Source of the DNA: Bartonella bacilliformis KC583
GTDB lineage: Bacteria; Pseudomonadota; Alphaproteobacteria; Rhizobiales; Rhizobiaceae
Direction of reading: 5' to 3'
Length of the DNA: 64,000 nt
NCBI RefSeq assembly: GCF_000015445.1
Contig: NC_008783.1
Span: 937,001-1,001,000 of the forward strand
In this document: piece by piece, positions 10,859 through 19,623 of the stretch
Layout: the number at the start of each line of letters is the position of its first letter
Numbering within the stretch: the first letter of the stretch is position 1
The notes under the pieces: generated by a model
Told to the model about the DNA's origin: nothing
The model's database searches: none
Seen by the model: the letters and a program-made list of their open reading frames with translations, nothing else
Position numbers and translations under genes: made by a program

Positions 10859-12349
10859 TCAATCCATTTGAATCGTTACAAACCGCAATTCTCCATCTGG
10901 GCGAGCAACAATAAATAAAGCATTTTTACGCCCAGCTTCACGTAATTTATGAAAACGTTTTTTGGCATCATCAATTGTAGTAACCGCACTTTGATTGATA
11001 TCAATGATTACCTCACCAACTCGAATACGCTTTTTATCAGCCTCACTATTCTTTATAACGGATGTTACAACCAGCCCATTGACTTTATCAACGATTGAAT
11101 AACGTTGGCGCAAATCAGCCGTAAGTACGGATAATCTCATTCCCATGAATTCCATTGCTACATTCTCTGATGTAACATCGCCTTTTTTATCATTAAACTT
11201 TTCTACCGTATTTTCATTCGAATCTGTTTCAGCCAAACGACCAAGCTTAACTTTTACTACTTTTTCCTCTCCATTACGTAAAATTGTAACGTCCACCACC
11301 TGCCCCTCTAAGCTTTCTGCTATTAAACGCGGCAAATCACGTGCATTCTTAATTTCAGTTTTCCCAAAACGAAGAATAATATCACCAACATGTAACTGGC
11401 TATTATCCACCCCTGTATTTTCTATTTTACCTGCAACCAGCGCTCCAATAGCTTTGTCTAATTTTAGACTTTTCGCAATATTATCTGTTATTGGTTGAAT
11501 CCGGACAGCCAACCAACCACGCCTTACTTCCCCAAAATCACGCAATTGATTAATAATAGAAATAGCCATAGCAGATGGTATAGAAAAACCAATACCTATC
11601 GATCCACCAGAAGGAGAAACAATAGCTGTATTAATCCCGATTACCTCACCGTTTCCATTAAAGAGTGGTCCTCCTGAATTACCTTGATTAATTGCTGCAT
11701 CTGTTTGAATAAAATTATCATAAGGACCAGCATTAAGATCACGATTGCGTGCAGAAATAATTCCTACCGTTACACTACCACCAAACCCATAGGGATTTCC
11801 GATAGCCATAACCCAATCACCAATACGTGCCTTTTCTGAATCACCAAAACGCACAGCTGTTAATTTTTTATTTTCTGGTTTCACCTGCAGCAAAGCTAAA
11901 TCTGTCTTACTGTCTTTCCCAAGCAATTTTGCTTTTAGCTTTGTACCATCAGAAAAATTAACCTCAATATCATCAGCATCAGCAATAACATGGTAATTTG
12001 TAACGATAAGCCCCTTTTGCGCATCAATTACAAAACCTGATCCTAGAGAACGCATTTTTCGTAACTGGCTGTTTTTCTCACCATCTTTTGGCACAAAAAA
12101 ATCATTAAAATATTCTTGTAATAGTGAACCTTTGGGAATAGCAGGCACAAGAGTATGTTCACCCTGCTCAGTGCCATCAACTTTTTGTACTATAGAAATA
12201 TTCACGACTGTATTTAAAAGCGCAGCCGCTAAATCAGAAACTGATAACGGTGCATTTTTCTGTAAAATATTACTGGACCAACTGATTGACCCTGACAAAA
12301 ATAAAACCACACAGACGGTAATTATTGTATAAAAACGCTTTAGCAACAT
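10859..12349 (-). CDS. degP: Periplasmic DegP/HtrA-type serine endoprotease
   Basis: Protease and chaperone for misfolded envelope proteins, 496 aa. Residues 5-25 form a signal peptide (FYTIITVCVVLFLSGSISWS). The trypsin-like domain has the triad His120 (TNYHV), Asp150 (KTDLALL) and Ser225 (GNSGGPLF). Two PDZ domains follow: one at about residues 270-370 (GWLAVRIQPI ... VGDIILRFGKTEI) and one near the C-terminus (GLVVTSVIKNSEADKKRIRVGEVI). It lies downstream of hflK-hflC with a 222-bp gap, an arrangement conserved in Rhizobiales, and forms part of an envelope quality-control group. Confidence 0.95.
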   Translation of the reverse strand: MLLKRFYTIITVCVVLFLSGSISWSSNILQKNAPLSVSDLAAALLNTVVNISIVQKVDGTEQGEHTLVPAIPKGSLLQEYFNDFFVPKDGEKNSQLRKMRSLGSGFVIDAQKGLIVTNYHVIADADDIEVNFSDGTKLKAKLLGKDSKTDLALLQVKPENKKLTAVRFGDSEKARIGDWVMAIGNPYGFGGSVTVGIISARNRDLNAGPYDNFIQTDAAINQGNSGGPLFNGNGEVIGINTAIVSPSGGSIGIGFSIPSAMAISIINQLRDFGEVRRGWLAVRIQPITDNIAKSLKLDKAIGALVAGKIENTGVDNSQLHVGDIILRFGKTEIKNARDLPRLIAESLEGQVVDVTILRNGEEKVVKVKLGRLAETDSNENTVEKFNDKKGDVTSENVAMEFMGMRLSVLTADLRQRYSIVDKVNGLVVTSVIKNSEADKKRIRVGEVIIDINQSAVTTIDDAKKRFHKLREAGRKNALFIVARPDGELRFVTIQMD

Positions 12350-12571
12350 ATTTTTACCTGAGACATACGTTTGACCAATATTATGATCAAAAAATTATTA
12401 AATTGATTTATACAACCAGCGTCCCACCTTACAACACTATACCATCTTCATCTGAAAAAAAGAAAGCATGGACAAAAACTTTAATAGAAAAGCTCATCCA
12501 TAATCTATTCTTTCATTTATGAACTAGCAATTACTAATTATTGTTTTCTATCAAAAGTTTATGCAGATATT

Positions 12572-13444
12572 CTATTTACTTTGCGACAAATTACGAAAAT
12601 AGAAAAAGAAATCTTCTTTGGGTGAAATCACCATCGATGTACTCTCTAAGTTCTTATATTGCTCCATTGCTAGCCAAAAATCATAAAATGATGGATTGGC
12701 TTTCCTTGCATTTAGTAAAAGGCGGATACTTTCAGCTTGACCCTCACCACGAGTAATTTCAGCATCACGCTTTGCTGCCGCTACAATTTCCTCATATTCA
12801 CGATTAGCTTCTGCTATAATCCGATCCCTTTCTTGCTGACCACGAGCACGAATATGTTCTGCTACTGCCTCACGTTCAGCTGCCATTTGTCGATATACAT
12901 CTTCTAACACAGCATCAGTCAAATCGGTTTTGCGAATGCGTACATCAACAATAGAAATACCTAATGAGCCGGCATCTACAGAAAATTGCCGCTGGACTTC
13001 GGCCATCATTGCTCCACGCTCATCTGATAATGCTGCTTTGAATTCTCGTCTCCCATAAACAGCACGTAAAGCGTCAATAAAACGTGGTGCAAGATTTTCA
13101 CGTGCAGCAATTTGTGGCCGCCCTGATGCAATACGCTGCAGAAACAATTTAGGATCTGCGATACGGTATATAAAGAATGCATCTACTTCATAATAGGCAC
13201 CACCACGGACCTGCACAGACTGAGTAGGTAAATCATAACGCAATAATCGATTATCAATAATAACTGTCTGATCAAAAAAAGGAACTTTAAAATAAATCCC
13301 AGGATTAAGCTCTACGTTAACAATTTGTCCGAAGCGTTTAACTGCTACCTGCTGACGAGGATAAACAATAAAAACAGATGCCCACAAAGAAACTAAAACG
13401 AACACTAGAGTACCCAAAAGAAAAAAGAAACGAGACTGCTGCAT
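12572..13444 (-). CDS. hflC: HflC, SPFH-domain modulator of FtsH
   Basis: Membrane-anchored, periplasm-facing SPFH/stomatin-type protein that forms the HflKC cage around the FtsH protease. The product is about 290 aa from the ATG at 13444, which has GAGGG upstream; a TTG two codons earlier is less likely. One N-terminal TM segment (FFLLGTLVFVLVSLWASVFIV) precedes the SPFH domain (RQQVAVKRFGQIVNVELNPGIYFKVP). A charged coiled-coil region (REAVAEHIRARGQQERDRII) and the AEITRGEGQAESIRL segment follow. It begins two bases after the hflK stop, implying translational coupling. Confidence 0.95.
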   Translation of the reverse strand: MQQSRFFFLLGTLVFVLVSLWASVFIVYPRQQVAVKRFGQIVNVELNPGIYFKVPFFDQTVIIDNRLLRYDLPTQSVQVRGGAYYEVDAFFIYRIADPKLFLQRIASGRPQIAARENLAPRFIDALRAVYGRREFKAALSDERGAMMAEVQRQFSVDAGSLGISIVDVRIRKTDLTDAVLEDVYRQMAAEREAVAEHIRARGQQERDRIIAEANREYEEIVAAAKRDAEITRGEGQAESIRLLLNARKANPSFYDFWLAMEQYKNLESTSMVISPKEDFFFYFRNLSQSK

Positions 13445-13446
13445 AA

Positions 13447-14589
13447 TCAACGCCCTCCAGAAATATCAGAACCCAATCGCGATGCAGGACGTTCTGATGT
13501 TATGGTTGCTTTTTCTGATGCACTACGCAACAATTCATTAAGCGGTAAATAAGATACGGCTGGAGAATCTACTTGATCTAAAACTAACTTATTGGGTGAA
13601 GAGAGAATACGACCCATTGTTTCCATATAAATACGATAGCGAGCAGCTTCTGGTGAAATTGCAGCTTCACGAGCTATAGCTGCAAAACGCTCAGCACGCC
13701 CTGTTGCTTCCTCAATCATCTGTACTTTTTCACCTTTGGCGACTTCCCGTGTACGAGAAGCTTCACCATTAGCTAAACCAATCTTAGTAAAACGTACACG
13801 ATTACCCTCTTCAATCATCCGCCCACGCGCTTGCTCTGCTTGTTGAACGAAATTAAATGCAGCAGCAACTTTAGTAGGAGGAGCAGCCTCACTAATCGAT
13901 ACACGATTTATATCAACACCAAGCTGATATTTATTCACTGTCGACTGAATAATCTTTTTAACATCATCAGCTACTTCTTCTTTTTTGTCACGTAAAACAT
14001 CATCAACCGGCCGAGAACCAATTACTTCACGCATTGCACTCTCTGCAACCTGACGAACTGTTCCTTCTTGGTCATTTACATTAAACAAGAATTGGCTTGG
14101 ATTGGAAATCCTATAATACACAGAAAAATTAACATTCACGATATTCTGATCGCTCGAAAGCATCAAACCTTCACTTTGCTGTATTTGACCAGATGAACTG
14201 CCAATTGCAATTGTTTTTTCAGTTAAGGGCACTTTCATATAAGTTTCAATTGGCCAGAAATGAAAATGCAGACCATCACTAACAATCCCCTCCTTAGGCA
14301 CCCCAAAACGTAACTCTACCGCTTGTTCATTTTGCTGAATAATATAAACAGATTGAAAAAGCCAAAAAAGCAATGCAAGAAAAAACAGTATGATGAAAAT
14401 ACCACTATCACCAATTTTTTTAAGATGATGCTGCCCTTTACGTAAAATATCATCAATATCAGGACCGCTACTACCGCCGTTTTTACCACCGGAACCAAAA
14501 GGATTCTTAGGTGGTGCGTTTTTATCACCACTGGCTTTACTTTTATCGCCATCCCATGGGCCACCGCCATTTTGATTTGTCCAAGGCAT
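13447..14589 (-). CDS. hflK: HflK, SPFH-domain modulator of FtsH
   Basis: Partner of HflC in the HflKC complex that regulates FtsH, about 380 aa. The ATG at 14589 is chosen because AGAGGTG precedes it. The N-terminus is rich in Gly, Asn and Lys (MPWTNQNGGGPWDGDKSK), as usual for HflK, and is cytoplasmic. One TM segment lies at about residues 60-80 (IFIILFFLALLFWLFQSVYII). The SPFH domain then starts at QNEQAVELRFGVP, and a helical stalk carries QQAEQARGRMIEEGNRVRF. A 113-bp gap separates it from folA upstream. Confidence 0.95.
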   Translation of the reverse strand: MPWTNQNGGGPWDGDKSKASGDKNAPPKNPFGSGGKNGGSSGPDIDDILRKGQHHLKKIGDSGIFIILFFLALLFWLFQSVYIIQQNEQAVELRFGVPKEGIVSDGLHFHFWPIETYMKVPLTEKTIAIGSSSGQIQQSEGLMLSSDQNIVNVNFSVYYRISNPSQFLFNVNDQEGTVRQVAESAMREVIGSRPVDDVLRDKKEEVADDVKKIIQSTVNKYQLGVDINRVSISEAAPPTKVAAAFNFVQQAEQARGRMIEEGNRVRFTKIGLANGEASRTREVAKGEKVQMIEEATGRAERFAAIAREAAISPEAARYRIYMETMGRILSSPNKLVLDQVDSPAVSYLPLNELLRSASEKATITSERPASRLGSDISGGR

Positions 14590-14708
14590 TATCACCTCTT
14601 TAAATTAGTGTGTCCTTAATTAAATACTCAAGCATGCAAGCCAACTACTTATAGAGTCTTCTTCGCTCACCATGCAGTCAATCAGCTACTTTTAACAATC
14701 TTAAACGA

Positions 14709-15218
14709 TCAATGCCGCTCATAAATCACAAAGCGTGTTGGATGACTGTCTTTATCCTGCTCTGGAATATACTGTGTTTCCACAATAGTCCAGTTTTCTT
14801 TATCAAAAACAGGAAAAAAACTATCCCCTTCGATAGAAGCTAGAATTTCTGTGAAGAATATTTTATCAGCAATATGTAACCCTTCTTTAAAAATCTCACC
14901 ACCACCAATAATAAAAACTGCATCTGCACCAGATTGAGACGCTACTTTTTGTGCAATATCATGTGCGTGAGATAAAGAACCTGTAACCACAGCTCCCTCA
15001 GCTGTGAACGTGCGATTGCGGGTAATAACAATGTTTGTGCGCCCTGGTAGAGGACGACCAAGAGAATCCCAAGTCTTGCGCCCCATAATAACGGGCTTGC
15101 CTAAAGTCAAAGCCTTAAAACGCTTCAAATCTGTTGACAAATGCCAAGGCATCTGACCTTCACGACCGATAACACCATTTTGTGCAACAGCTGCAATCAA
15201 ATAAACTGGAAAGGTCAT
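14709..15218 (-). CDS. folA: Dihydrofolate reductase
   Basis: Reduces dihydrofolate to tetrahydrofolate with NADPH; the target of trimethoprim. The product is 169 aa. The conserved N-terminal [21 protein letters not shown] contains the substrate-binding Trp and acidic residue. [19 protein letters not shown] is the NADPH-binding signature, and IIGGGEIF follows. The start codon overlaps the thyA stop by four bases (ATGA at 15215-15218), so the two are translationally coupled. This fits their metabolic link: ThyA makes the dihydrofolate that FolA recycles. Confidence 0.95.
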   Translation of the reverse strand: MTFPVYLIAAVAQNGVIGREGQMPWHLSTDLKRFKALTLGKPVIMGRKTWDSLGRPLPGRTNIVITRNRTFTAEGAVVTGSLSHAHDIAQKVASQSGADAVFIIGGGEIFKEGLHIADKIFFTEILASIEGDSFFPVFDKENWTIVETQYIPEQDKDSHPTRFVIYERH

Positions 15219-16009
15219 ACTGCTACCGGTGCCTTGATGTGTGGTTGAGCTTCATAATTAAGCAACTCAAAATCTTCAAATTGAAAAGAAAAAAGATCTG
15301 TTACTTTTGGATTTATGCGAATCAATGGCAAAATACCCGGTGTACGCGATAATTGCTGCTTTGCTTGTTCAAAATGGTTAGAATAAAGATGAGCATCACC
15401 AAGGGTATGAATAAAATCCCCTACTTTCAACCCCGTAACTTGAGCAATCATCATCGTCAACAAAGCATAAGAAGCAATATTGAATGGAACGCCCAAAAAA
15501 ATATCTGCCGAACGCTGATAAAGTTGACAGGATAATTTACCATTAGCGACTTGAAATTGGAATAAACAATGACAAGGCGGTAGCGCCATTTCATCTATTA
15601 ATGCTGGATTCCAAGCTGTCACAATCAAGCGGCGTGAATTAGGATTGTGATTAATCATAGCCAAAAGATTACTAATTTGATCAATATAACGCCCATCAGA
15701 TGAAGGCCAAGAACGCCACTGATAACCATAAACAGGACCAAGATTCCCATCTTTATCAGCCCATTCATCCCAAATGGATACGCCATGTTCCTTTAACCAC
15801 GCAATATTTGTATCACCTTTAAGAAACCACAACAGTTCATAAATAATTGATCGCAAATGCAATTTTTTTGTCGTTAACAGAGGAAATCCCTCTTGCAAGT
15901 TAAACCGCATCTGATATCCAAAAACTGATCGTGTTCCAACACCTGTTCGATCTGAGCGATCGGTGCCATTATTTAAAACATGAGATAAAAGATCAAGATA
16001 AGCTTTCAT
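15215..16009 (-). CDS. thyA: Thymidylate synthase (ThyA)
   Basis: Methylates dUMP to dTMP using methylene-tetrahydrofolate and releases dihydrofolate. At 264 aa it has the same length as the E. coli enzyme, and the catalytic cysteine falls at the same number, Cys146, within [10 protein letters not shown]. Other signatures are [12 protein letters not shown] near the N-terminus (folate/phosphate loop), [13 protein letters not shown] and the dUMP-binding [17 protein letters not shown]. It is the first gene of the thyA-folA pair; about 210 bp separate it from the divergent transporter gene. Confidence 0.97.
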   Translation of the reverse strand: MKAYLDLLSHVLNNGTDRSDRTGVGTRSVFGYQMRFNLQEGFPLLTTKKLHLRSIIYELLWFLKGDTNIAWLKEHGVSIWDEWADKDGNLGPVYGYQWRSWPSSDGRYIDQISNLLAMINHNPNSRRLIVTAWNPALIDEMALPPCHCLFQFQVANGKLSCQLYQRSADIFLGVPFNIASYALLTMMIAQVTGLKVGDFIHTLGDAHLYSNHFEQAKQQLSRTPGILPLIRINPKVTDLFSFQFEDFELLNYEAQPHIKAPVAV

Positions 16010-16221
16010 AATAATATTATGACTGATTCTATCTAATTACAAAAAATAGAAACTTTAGAAATTAATAAAAACACAATTTAAATAAACCCATGCAAAGAAT
16101 TTTTCATTAAGAAATTGCTACTATACCATTTAAATTGTGATGACGTAAAAGACAAAATGTTGTAAAAGAATCGAGTGTTTAAGTAAATGGTAAAAATGAT
16201 AAATATAATAGGGATGATTTT

Positions 16222-17529
16222 ATGGGAAATGAAAAAACTTTAGCACCAAACGATTCAAAGAAGCGTGTTTTATCCATTGTATCTAGTGCATCAGGTAATT
16301 TAGTAGAGTGGTATGATTTTTACATCTATTCCTTTACATCGATCTATTTTGCGTCACAATTTTTTCCCTCAGATGGTGACGTTATTGCGCAACTTTTAAA
16401 AGCTGCGGGTGTCTTTTTTGTCGGTTTTCTTATGCGCCCAATTGGTGGATGGCTCTTTGGTTTCATTGCTGATCGTTACGGTCGTAAACGCTCAATGCTC
16501 ATTTCTGTCATTATGATGTGTAGCGGTTCATTCCTAATCGCTATACTTCCTACCTATGAAACCATTGGAGTAACAGCAGCATTTCTTTTGCTTTTACTCA
16601 GAATGCTTCAGGGACTATCAGTTGGTGGTGAATACGGAACGACAGCAACTTATATGAGCGAAATTGCTATCAAAAATCGCCGATGTTTCTTTAGCTCTTT
16701 TCAATACACTACACTGATTGGTGGACAGCTTCTCGCTAGTCTTGTTATATTCATTCTAGCACTTTATTTTACAGAAGATCAGTTAAGAGCATGGGGTTGG
16801 CGCATTCCATTTGCTATTGGTGGATTAGCAGCAATTGTTGCAATTTATCTACGTCGTTCTCTCCATGAAACAACAACAAAAGAAAGCCGTTCCAAAGAAC
16901 AAGCCGGTAGCCTTAGAGGGATTCTGCGCAATCACCGAAAGGCTTTTTTCCTAGTTATTGGTTTTACAGCTGGAGGATCATTAACGTTCTACACCTATAC
17001 AACTTACATGCAGAAATATCTTATTACGACTACGGGGCTTGATAACCACACAGCCACAACTTTGATGACTGCTGCATTGTTTGTATTTATGTTGCTTCAA
17101 CCAGCATTTGGTGCCCTAGCTGATAAGATTGGAACAAGAACTTCTCTCCTCATTTGGAGTGGTTTGTCAATTATCTTTACAATTCCTGGACTTCAAATAA
17201 TTGGCAATACTGATAACACATGGGTTGTCCTGATAACTATTATCGGAATGCTATGCATTATAAGCTTTTATACCTCTGTCTCTGGTATCGTGAAAGCAGA
17301 AATGTTCCCTTCCTCAGTCCGAGCAATGGGAGTTGGATTTTCTTATGCTATTGCTAATGCAATATTTGGTGGATCCGCTGAATCTGTAGCACTTTGGTTA
17401 AAAAACATGGGTTATGAATCTCTGTTCTATTTTTACGTAACCGGTATAATGATTATTGCATTTATTGCAGTTTTCTTAATGCCTGATGCCCGAAAAGAAG
17501 GGTACCTTCAAGGTGATGACATTCATTAA
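16222..17529 (+). CDS. MFS transporter, metabolite:H+ symporter (KgtP/ProP-like)
   Basis: Inner-membrane major facilitator of 435 aa with about 12 TM segments. The N-terminal region ASGNLVEWYDFYIYSF and the loop 2-3 motif GFIADRYGRKRSM are typical of the MHS subfamily that includes alpha-ketoglutarate permease KgtP and osmoprotectant transporter ProP. The motif RMLQGLSVGGEYGTTATYMSE also fits that group. The substrate cannot be settled from sequence; a dicarboxylate such as 2-oxoglutarate is plausible. The ATG at 16222 has AGGGATG upstream. It is monocistronic, with a strong terminator just after the stop. Confidence 0.88.
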   Translation: MGNEKTLAPNDSKKRVLSIVSSASGNLVEWYDFYIYSFTSIYFASQFFPSDGDVIAQLLKAAGVFFVGFLMRPIGGWLFGFIADRYGRKRSMLISVIMMCSGSFLIAILPTYETIGVTAAFLLLLLRMLQGLSVGGEYGTTATYMSEIAIKNRRCFFSSFQYTTLIGGQLLASLVIFILALYFTEDQLRAWGWRIPFAIGGLAAIVAIYLRRSLHETTTKESRSKEQAGSLRGILRNHRKAFFLVIGFTAGGSLTFYTYTTYMQKYLITTTGLDNHTATTLMTAALFVFMLLQPAFGALADKIGTRTSLLIWSGLSIIFTIPGLQIIGNTDNTWVVLITIIGMLCIISFYTSVSGIVKAEMFPSSVRAMGVGFSYAIANAIFGGSAESVALWLKNMGYESLFYFYVTGIMIIAFIAVFLMPDARKEGYLQGDDIH

Positions 17530-17555
17530 AACCTACTATGGTAAATACTAAACGA

Positions 17556-17586
17556 AAGAAGCCCAGAAATCTGGGCTTTTTTTATG
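17556..17586 (+). terminator. Rho-independent terminator after the MFS gene
   Basis: Perfect stem AAGCCCAG (17559-17566) and CTGGGCTT (17571-17578) with loop AAAT, followed by a run of T. It lies about 30 bases after the stop codon. Confidence 0.92.
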
Positions 17587-17620
17587 ATCATTATACAGAA
17601 AATTCAGTTTGCAAAATCAT

Positions 17621-17926
17621 TTAAATTTTATCTAGCACATTCAATTGTTTGGCTACACAATAGTAAAAAGTCACACGACTTTTTCTATTATCTCCTGACA
17701 TCATTTCAGCAACTTTTGAAACAGCACTTTTAGCATTTTTTTCATTAACGCCTAACGCTTTTTGAGTCCATTTCTCAACACGCTCCAGCTCTTTTTTATC
17801 CGATGCAGAAACTAACGATGCATCTTTATTTCTCATAACTAAAGCTAAACGACGCCTGAGCCGTCTTACTGCATCTTCGTCAGGCTTAGGATCATATAAT
17901 TTAATATCTGCTAGATCATTTGTCAT
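17621..17926 (-). CDS. DUF2853 family small protein
   Basis: A small soluble protein of 101 aa. The start is placed at the ATG at 17926 because GGAGGTGGT lies just upstream; the frame could begin 11 codons earlier, but that extension overlaps the ribosome-binding site. The layout of an N-terminal DEDAVRRLRRRL helix, a central SASDKKELERVEKW and a C-terminal SRVTFYYCVAKQL resembles DUF2853 proteins as I recall them. No function is known for that family. It is convergent with the MFS gene and divergent from ssrA. Confidence 0.75.
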   Translation of the reverse strand: MTNDLADIKLYDPKPDEDAVRRLRRRLALVMRNKDASLVSASDKKELERVEKWTQKALGVNEKNAKSAVSKVAEMMSGDNRKSRVTFYYCVAKQLNVLDKI

Positions 17927-18056
17927 TTTATACCACCTCCAAATAATTAGCGACCACATTGCACAGCCGCATCGTAAAGTTTTTAGGGTAATTAGAGGAT
18001 TTAAAATATTAACAACCCCCCTTCCCCAAAAACTATTCTTCCTCTATACTTAGAAA

Positions 18057-18376
18057 GCTGGTTTTCTAGCTATGGTAATAAATGGACAATGAAATAAGCT
18101 CATTGGACCCGGGGGCGGTACCCGGCGCCTCCACCAAAGTATAATTGAAGGAATTATACTTTGGCGGGGGCGAAATAGGATCGACAAGAGTGTAAAGATT
18201 GCTCTTTTACTCGGCATTGTACCACCGTTATCGGACTAAATGAGTAGTTGCAAATGACAACTATGCGGAAGCACGTCTCGCCGCTTAAGCGGTGCGAATG
18301 TTTCAAACTAAGTCTTAATCTGTCGCAAGGTTAAGCGGGGTTCGAAGGCACCTGGCAACAGAAGCCTTCACTTTTT
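18057..18376 (+). ncRNA. ssrA: tmRNA, circularly permuted two-piece type
   Basis: Rescues stalled ribosomes and adds a degradation tag. The gene is permuted as in other alphaproteobacteria. The acceptor piece comes first (about 18057-18136), ending CGCCTCC-ACCA after a T-arm CCGGG/CCCGG. A linker follows, then the coding piece starting GGGGGCG at 18166, which pairs with CGCCTCC to form the acceptor stem. The tag reading frame is at 18250-18288 and encodes ANDNYAEARLAA followed by TAA, the typical alphaproteobacterial tag. The GGATCGAC motif after the 5' stem is also typical. A TATACT at 18045-18050 is a possible -10 box, though no good -35 box was seen. Outer ends are approximate. Confidence 0.95.
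18134..18164 (+). other. tmRNA linker hairpin removed on processing
   Basis: Perfect 13-bp inverted repeat, CCAAAGTATAATT (18134-18146) and AATTATACTTTGG (18152-18164), with loop GAAGG. The mature 3' CCA of the acceptor piece is paired inside the stem. The linker between CCA and the 5' end of the coding piece is excised to give the two-piece tmRNA. Confidence 0.85.
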
Positions 18377-18378
18377 CA
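18344..18378 (+). terminator. Terminator of ssrA
   Basis: Stem GAAGGC and GCCTTC separated by about 15 bases, followed by a short T-run at 18372-18376, immediately after the last conserved tmRNA sequence. Confidence 0.75.
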
Positions 18379-18539
18379 TGCATTATTTTTAACCTGTTAG
18401 ACATTATTTATCGAAAAATTCATACTTTCTCTTATTAATAAGGTGCATAGTGGAAAAAATATTGCTAACTTAAATGAATATTTCATTTCATATGTTGCTC
18501 GTACTAAGTTACCTTATAAAATAAAGGAAATAAACTTCG

Positions 18540-19073
18540 ATGGTTCAAGATCAAATCCGTTACGACATTCTCGTTCAGGATGCGCTCCGTGGAGTTATCC
18601 GAAAAGTTTTATTAGAAACTTCTCAAGCTGGCCCCCTAGGTAATCATCACTTTTTTATTACCTTTTTAACAAATGCGCCAGAAGTGCAAATTTCTGATCG
18701 ACTCAAAAACCGCTACCCTGATCAGATGACGATTGTATTGCAGCATCAATTTAAAGATTTAAGTGTATCAGAAACTTCCTTTGAAGTGACACTTTTTTTT
18801 GAAGAAATTCCTGAAAAACTGGTTATTCCTTTCTCTTCTATCCAAGTTTTTTATGACCCTGTTGCAGCATTCGAAGCAGCGTTTGATCTGCCCTCAAATC
18901 TTATTTCTGGAGAAAGTGAAAATTCAGAAAATGCTCTGCATACACCTACTACTCTTTCAAATGAACAAAAAGAAGAAAATCTGTTTACAAAAAAAATAGA
19001 TAAAGATCCCTCCAACAGTGATACCAAACAAAGTGCTGATATTGTTTCTTTAGATTCTTTTCGAAAAAAATAA
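18540..19073 (+). CDS. sspB: SspB-type ClpXP adaptor
   Basis: Binds the ssrA tag and delivers tagged proteins to the ClpXP protease; 177 aa. The N-terminal IRYDILVQDALRGVIRKVL, the HHFFITFLTNAPEVQI segment and the beta-rich FKDLSVSETSFEVTLFFEE followed by VIPFSSIQVFYDP are characteristic of the alphaproteobacterial SspB fold. A disordered acidic linker ends in VSLDSFRKK, the likely ClpX-docking tail. The start ATG at 18540 has AAGGA upstream. It sits directly downstream of ssrA, whose product makes its substrates. Confidence 0.93.
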   Translation: MVQDQIRYDILVQDALRGVIRKVLLETSQAGPLGNHHFFITFLTNAPEVQISDRLKNRYPDQMTIVLQHQFKDLSVSETSFEVTLFFEEIPEKLVIPFSSIQVFYDPVAAFEAAFDLPSNLISGESENSENALHTPTTLSNEQKEENLFTKKIDKDPSNSDTKQSADIVSLDSFRKK

Positions 19074-19083
19074 GTGAATTGTC

Positions 19084-19266
19084 ATGGCCACATTGATTAA
19101 TCTTCGCCAATTTCGAAAACAGAAAAAGCGTACTGAACGAATGGTTCATGCGGAAGAAAATCGTTATCGTTTTGGGCAAACAAAATCTGAAAAACTGTTG
19201 AATAAAAAAGAAGCTCTAAAAGCTCAAAAATTCCTTGATCAAAATCGTCTGTCAAATAGTGAATGA
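19084..19266 (+). CDS. DUF4169 family small basic protein
   Basis: A 60-aa, highly charged protein with the family-like opening MATLINLRQFRKQKKR and further Lys/Arg-rich helices (EENRYRFGQTKSEK). It begins 10 bases after the sspB stop and is likely cotranscribed with sspB, as often seen in Rhizobiales. The function is unknown. Confidence 0.85.
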   Translation: MATLINLRQFRKQKKRTERMVHAEENRYRFGQTKSEKLLNKKEALKAQKFLDQNRLSNSE

Positions 19267-19623
19267 AAATAAGGTGATAACAAGCGGTTCTATTATTGGT
19301 TGATTAAAGTAATCTTTCAAAAATATTCATTCATATTGATGATTTCTCTGTAAGTGTATTTTTAAAAGAAAATTCCTAAAATATCTCTTACCAACAAGAG
19401 CTTCCATAAGCATTGATATTGATAGAAAAAACTATGTATGATAATGTTTTAGGTCTCATTGCATATTGCAAGCACTTTATAGCATGCTCATACAGCAAGC
19501 TTTAATATCTTTTTCCTATTCCGCAATCTTTACATTCCTGTTCAACTGTAAGAATTGCGGTTTTTCTAAGAAAAAAAATTTTAGACCTAGCGTTCAAATC
19601 AAAAAAATAATACACAAAATATA
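19267..19623. other. Intergenic region with a strong hairpin before uvrD
   Basis: 357 bp without an ORF. It holds a long hairpin terminator at its downstream end (19521-19565). The 250 bases before the hairpin could be a long 3' UTR of sspB-DUF4169 or a separate small RNA; no promoter could be fixed. Confidence 0.4.
19521..19566 (+). terminator. Rho-independent terminator upstream of uvrD
   Basis: Stem arms CCGCAATCTTTACA (19521-19534) and TGTAAGAATTGCGG (19547-19560) pair over 14 positions with about two mismatches, followed by five T. It faces the plus strand and lies 58 bases before the uvrD start. Confidence 0.85.

Noticed and set aside
12325-12756. Plus-strand frames between degP and hflC
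   Set aside because: No family features; 12541-12756 is largely antisense to the end of hflC.
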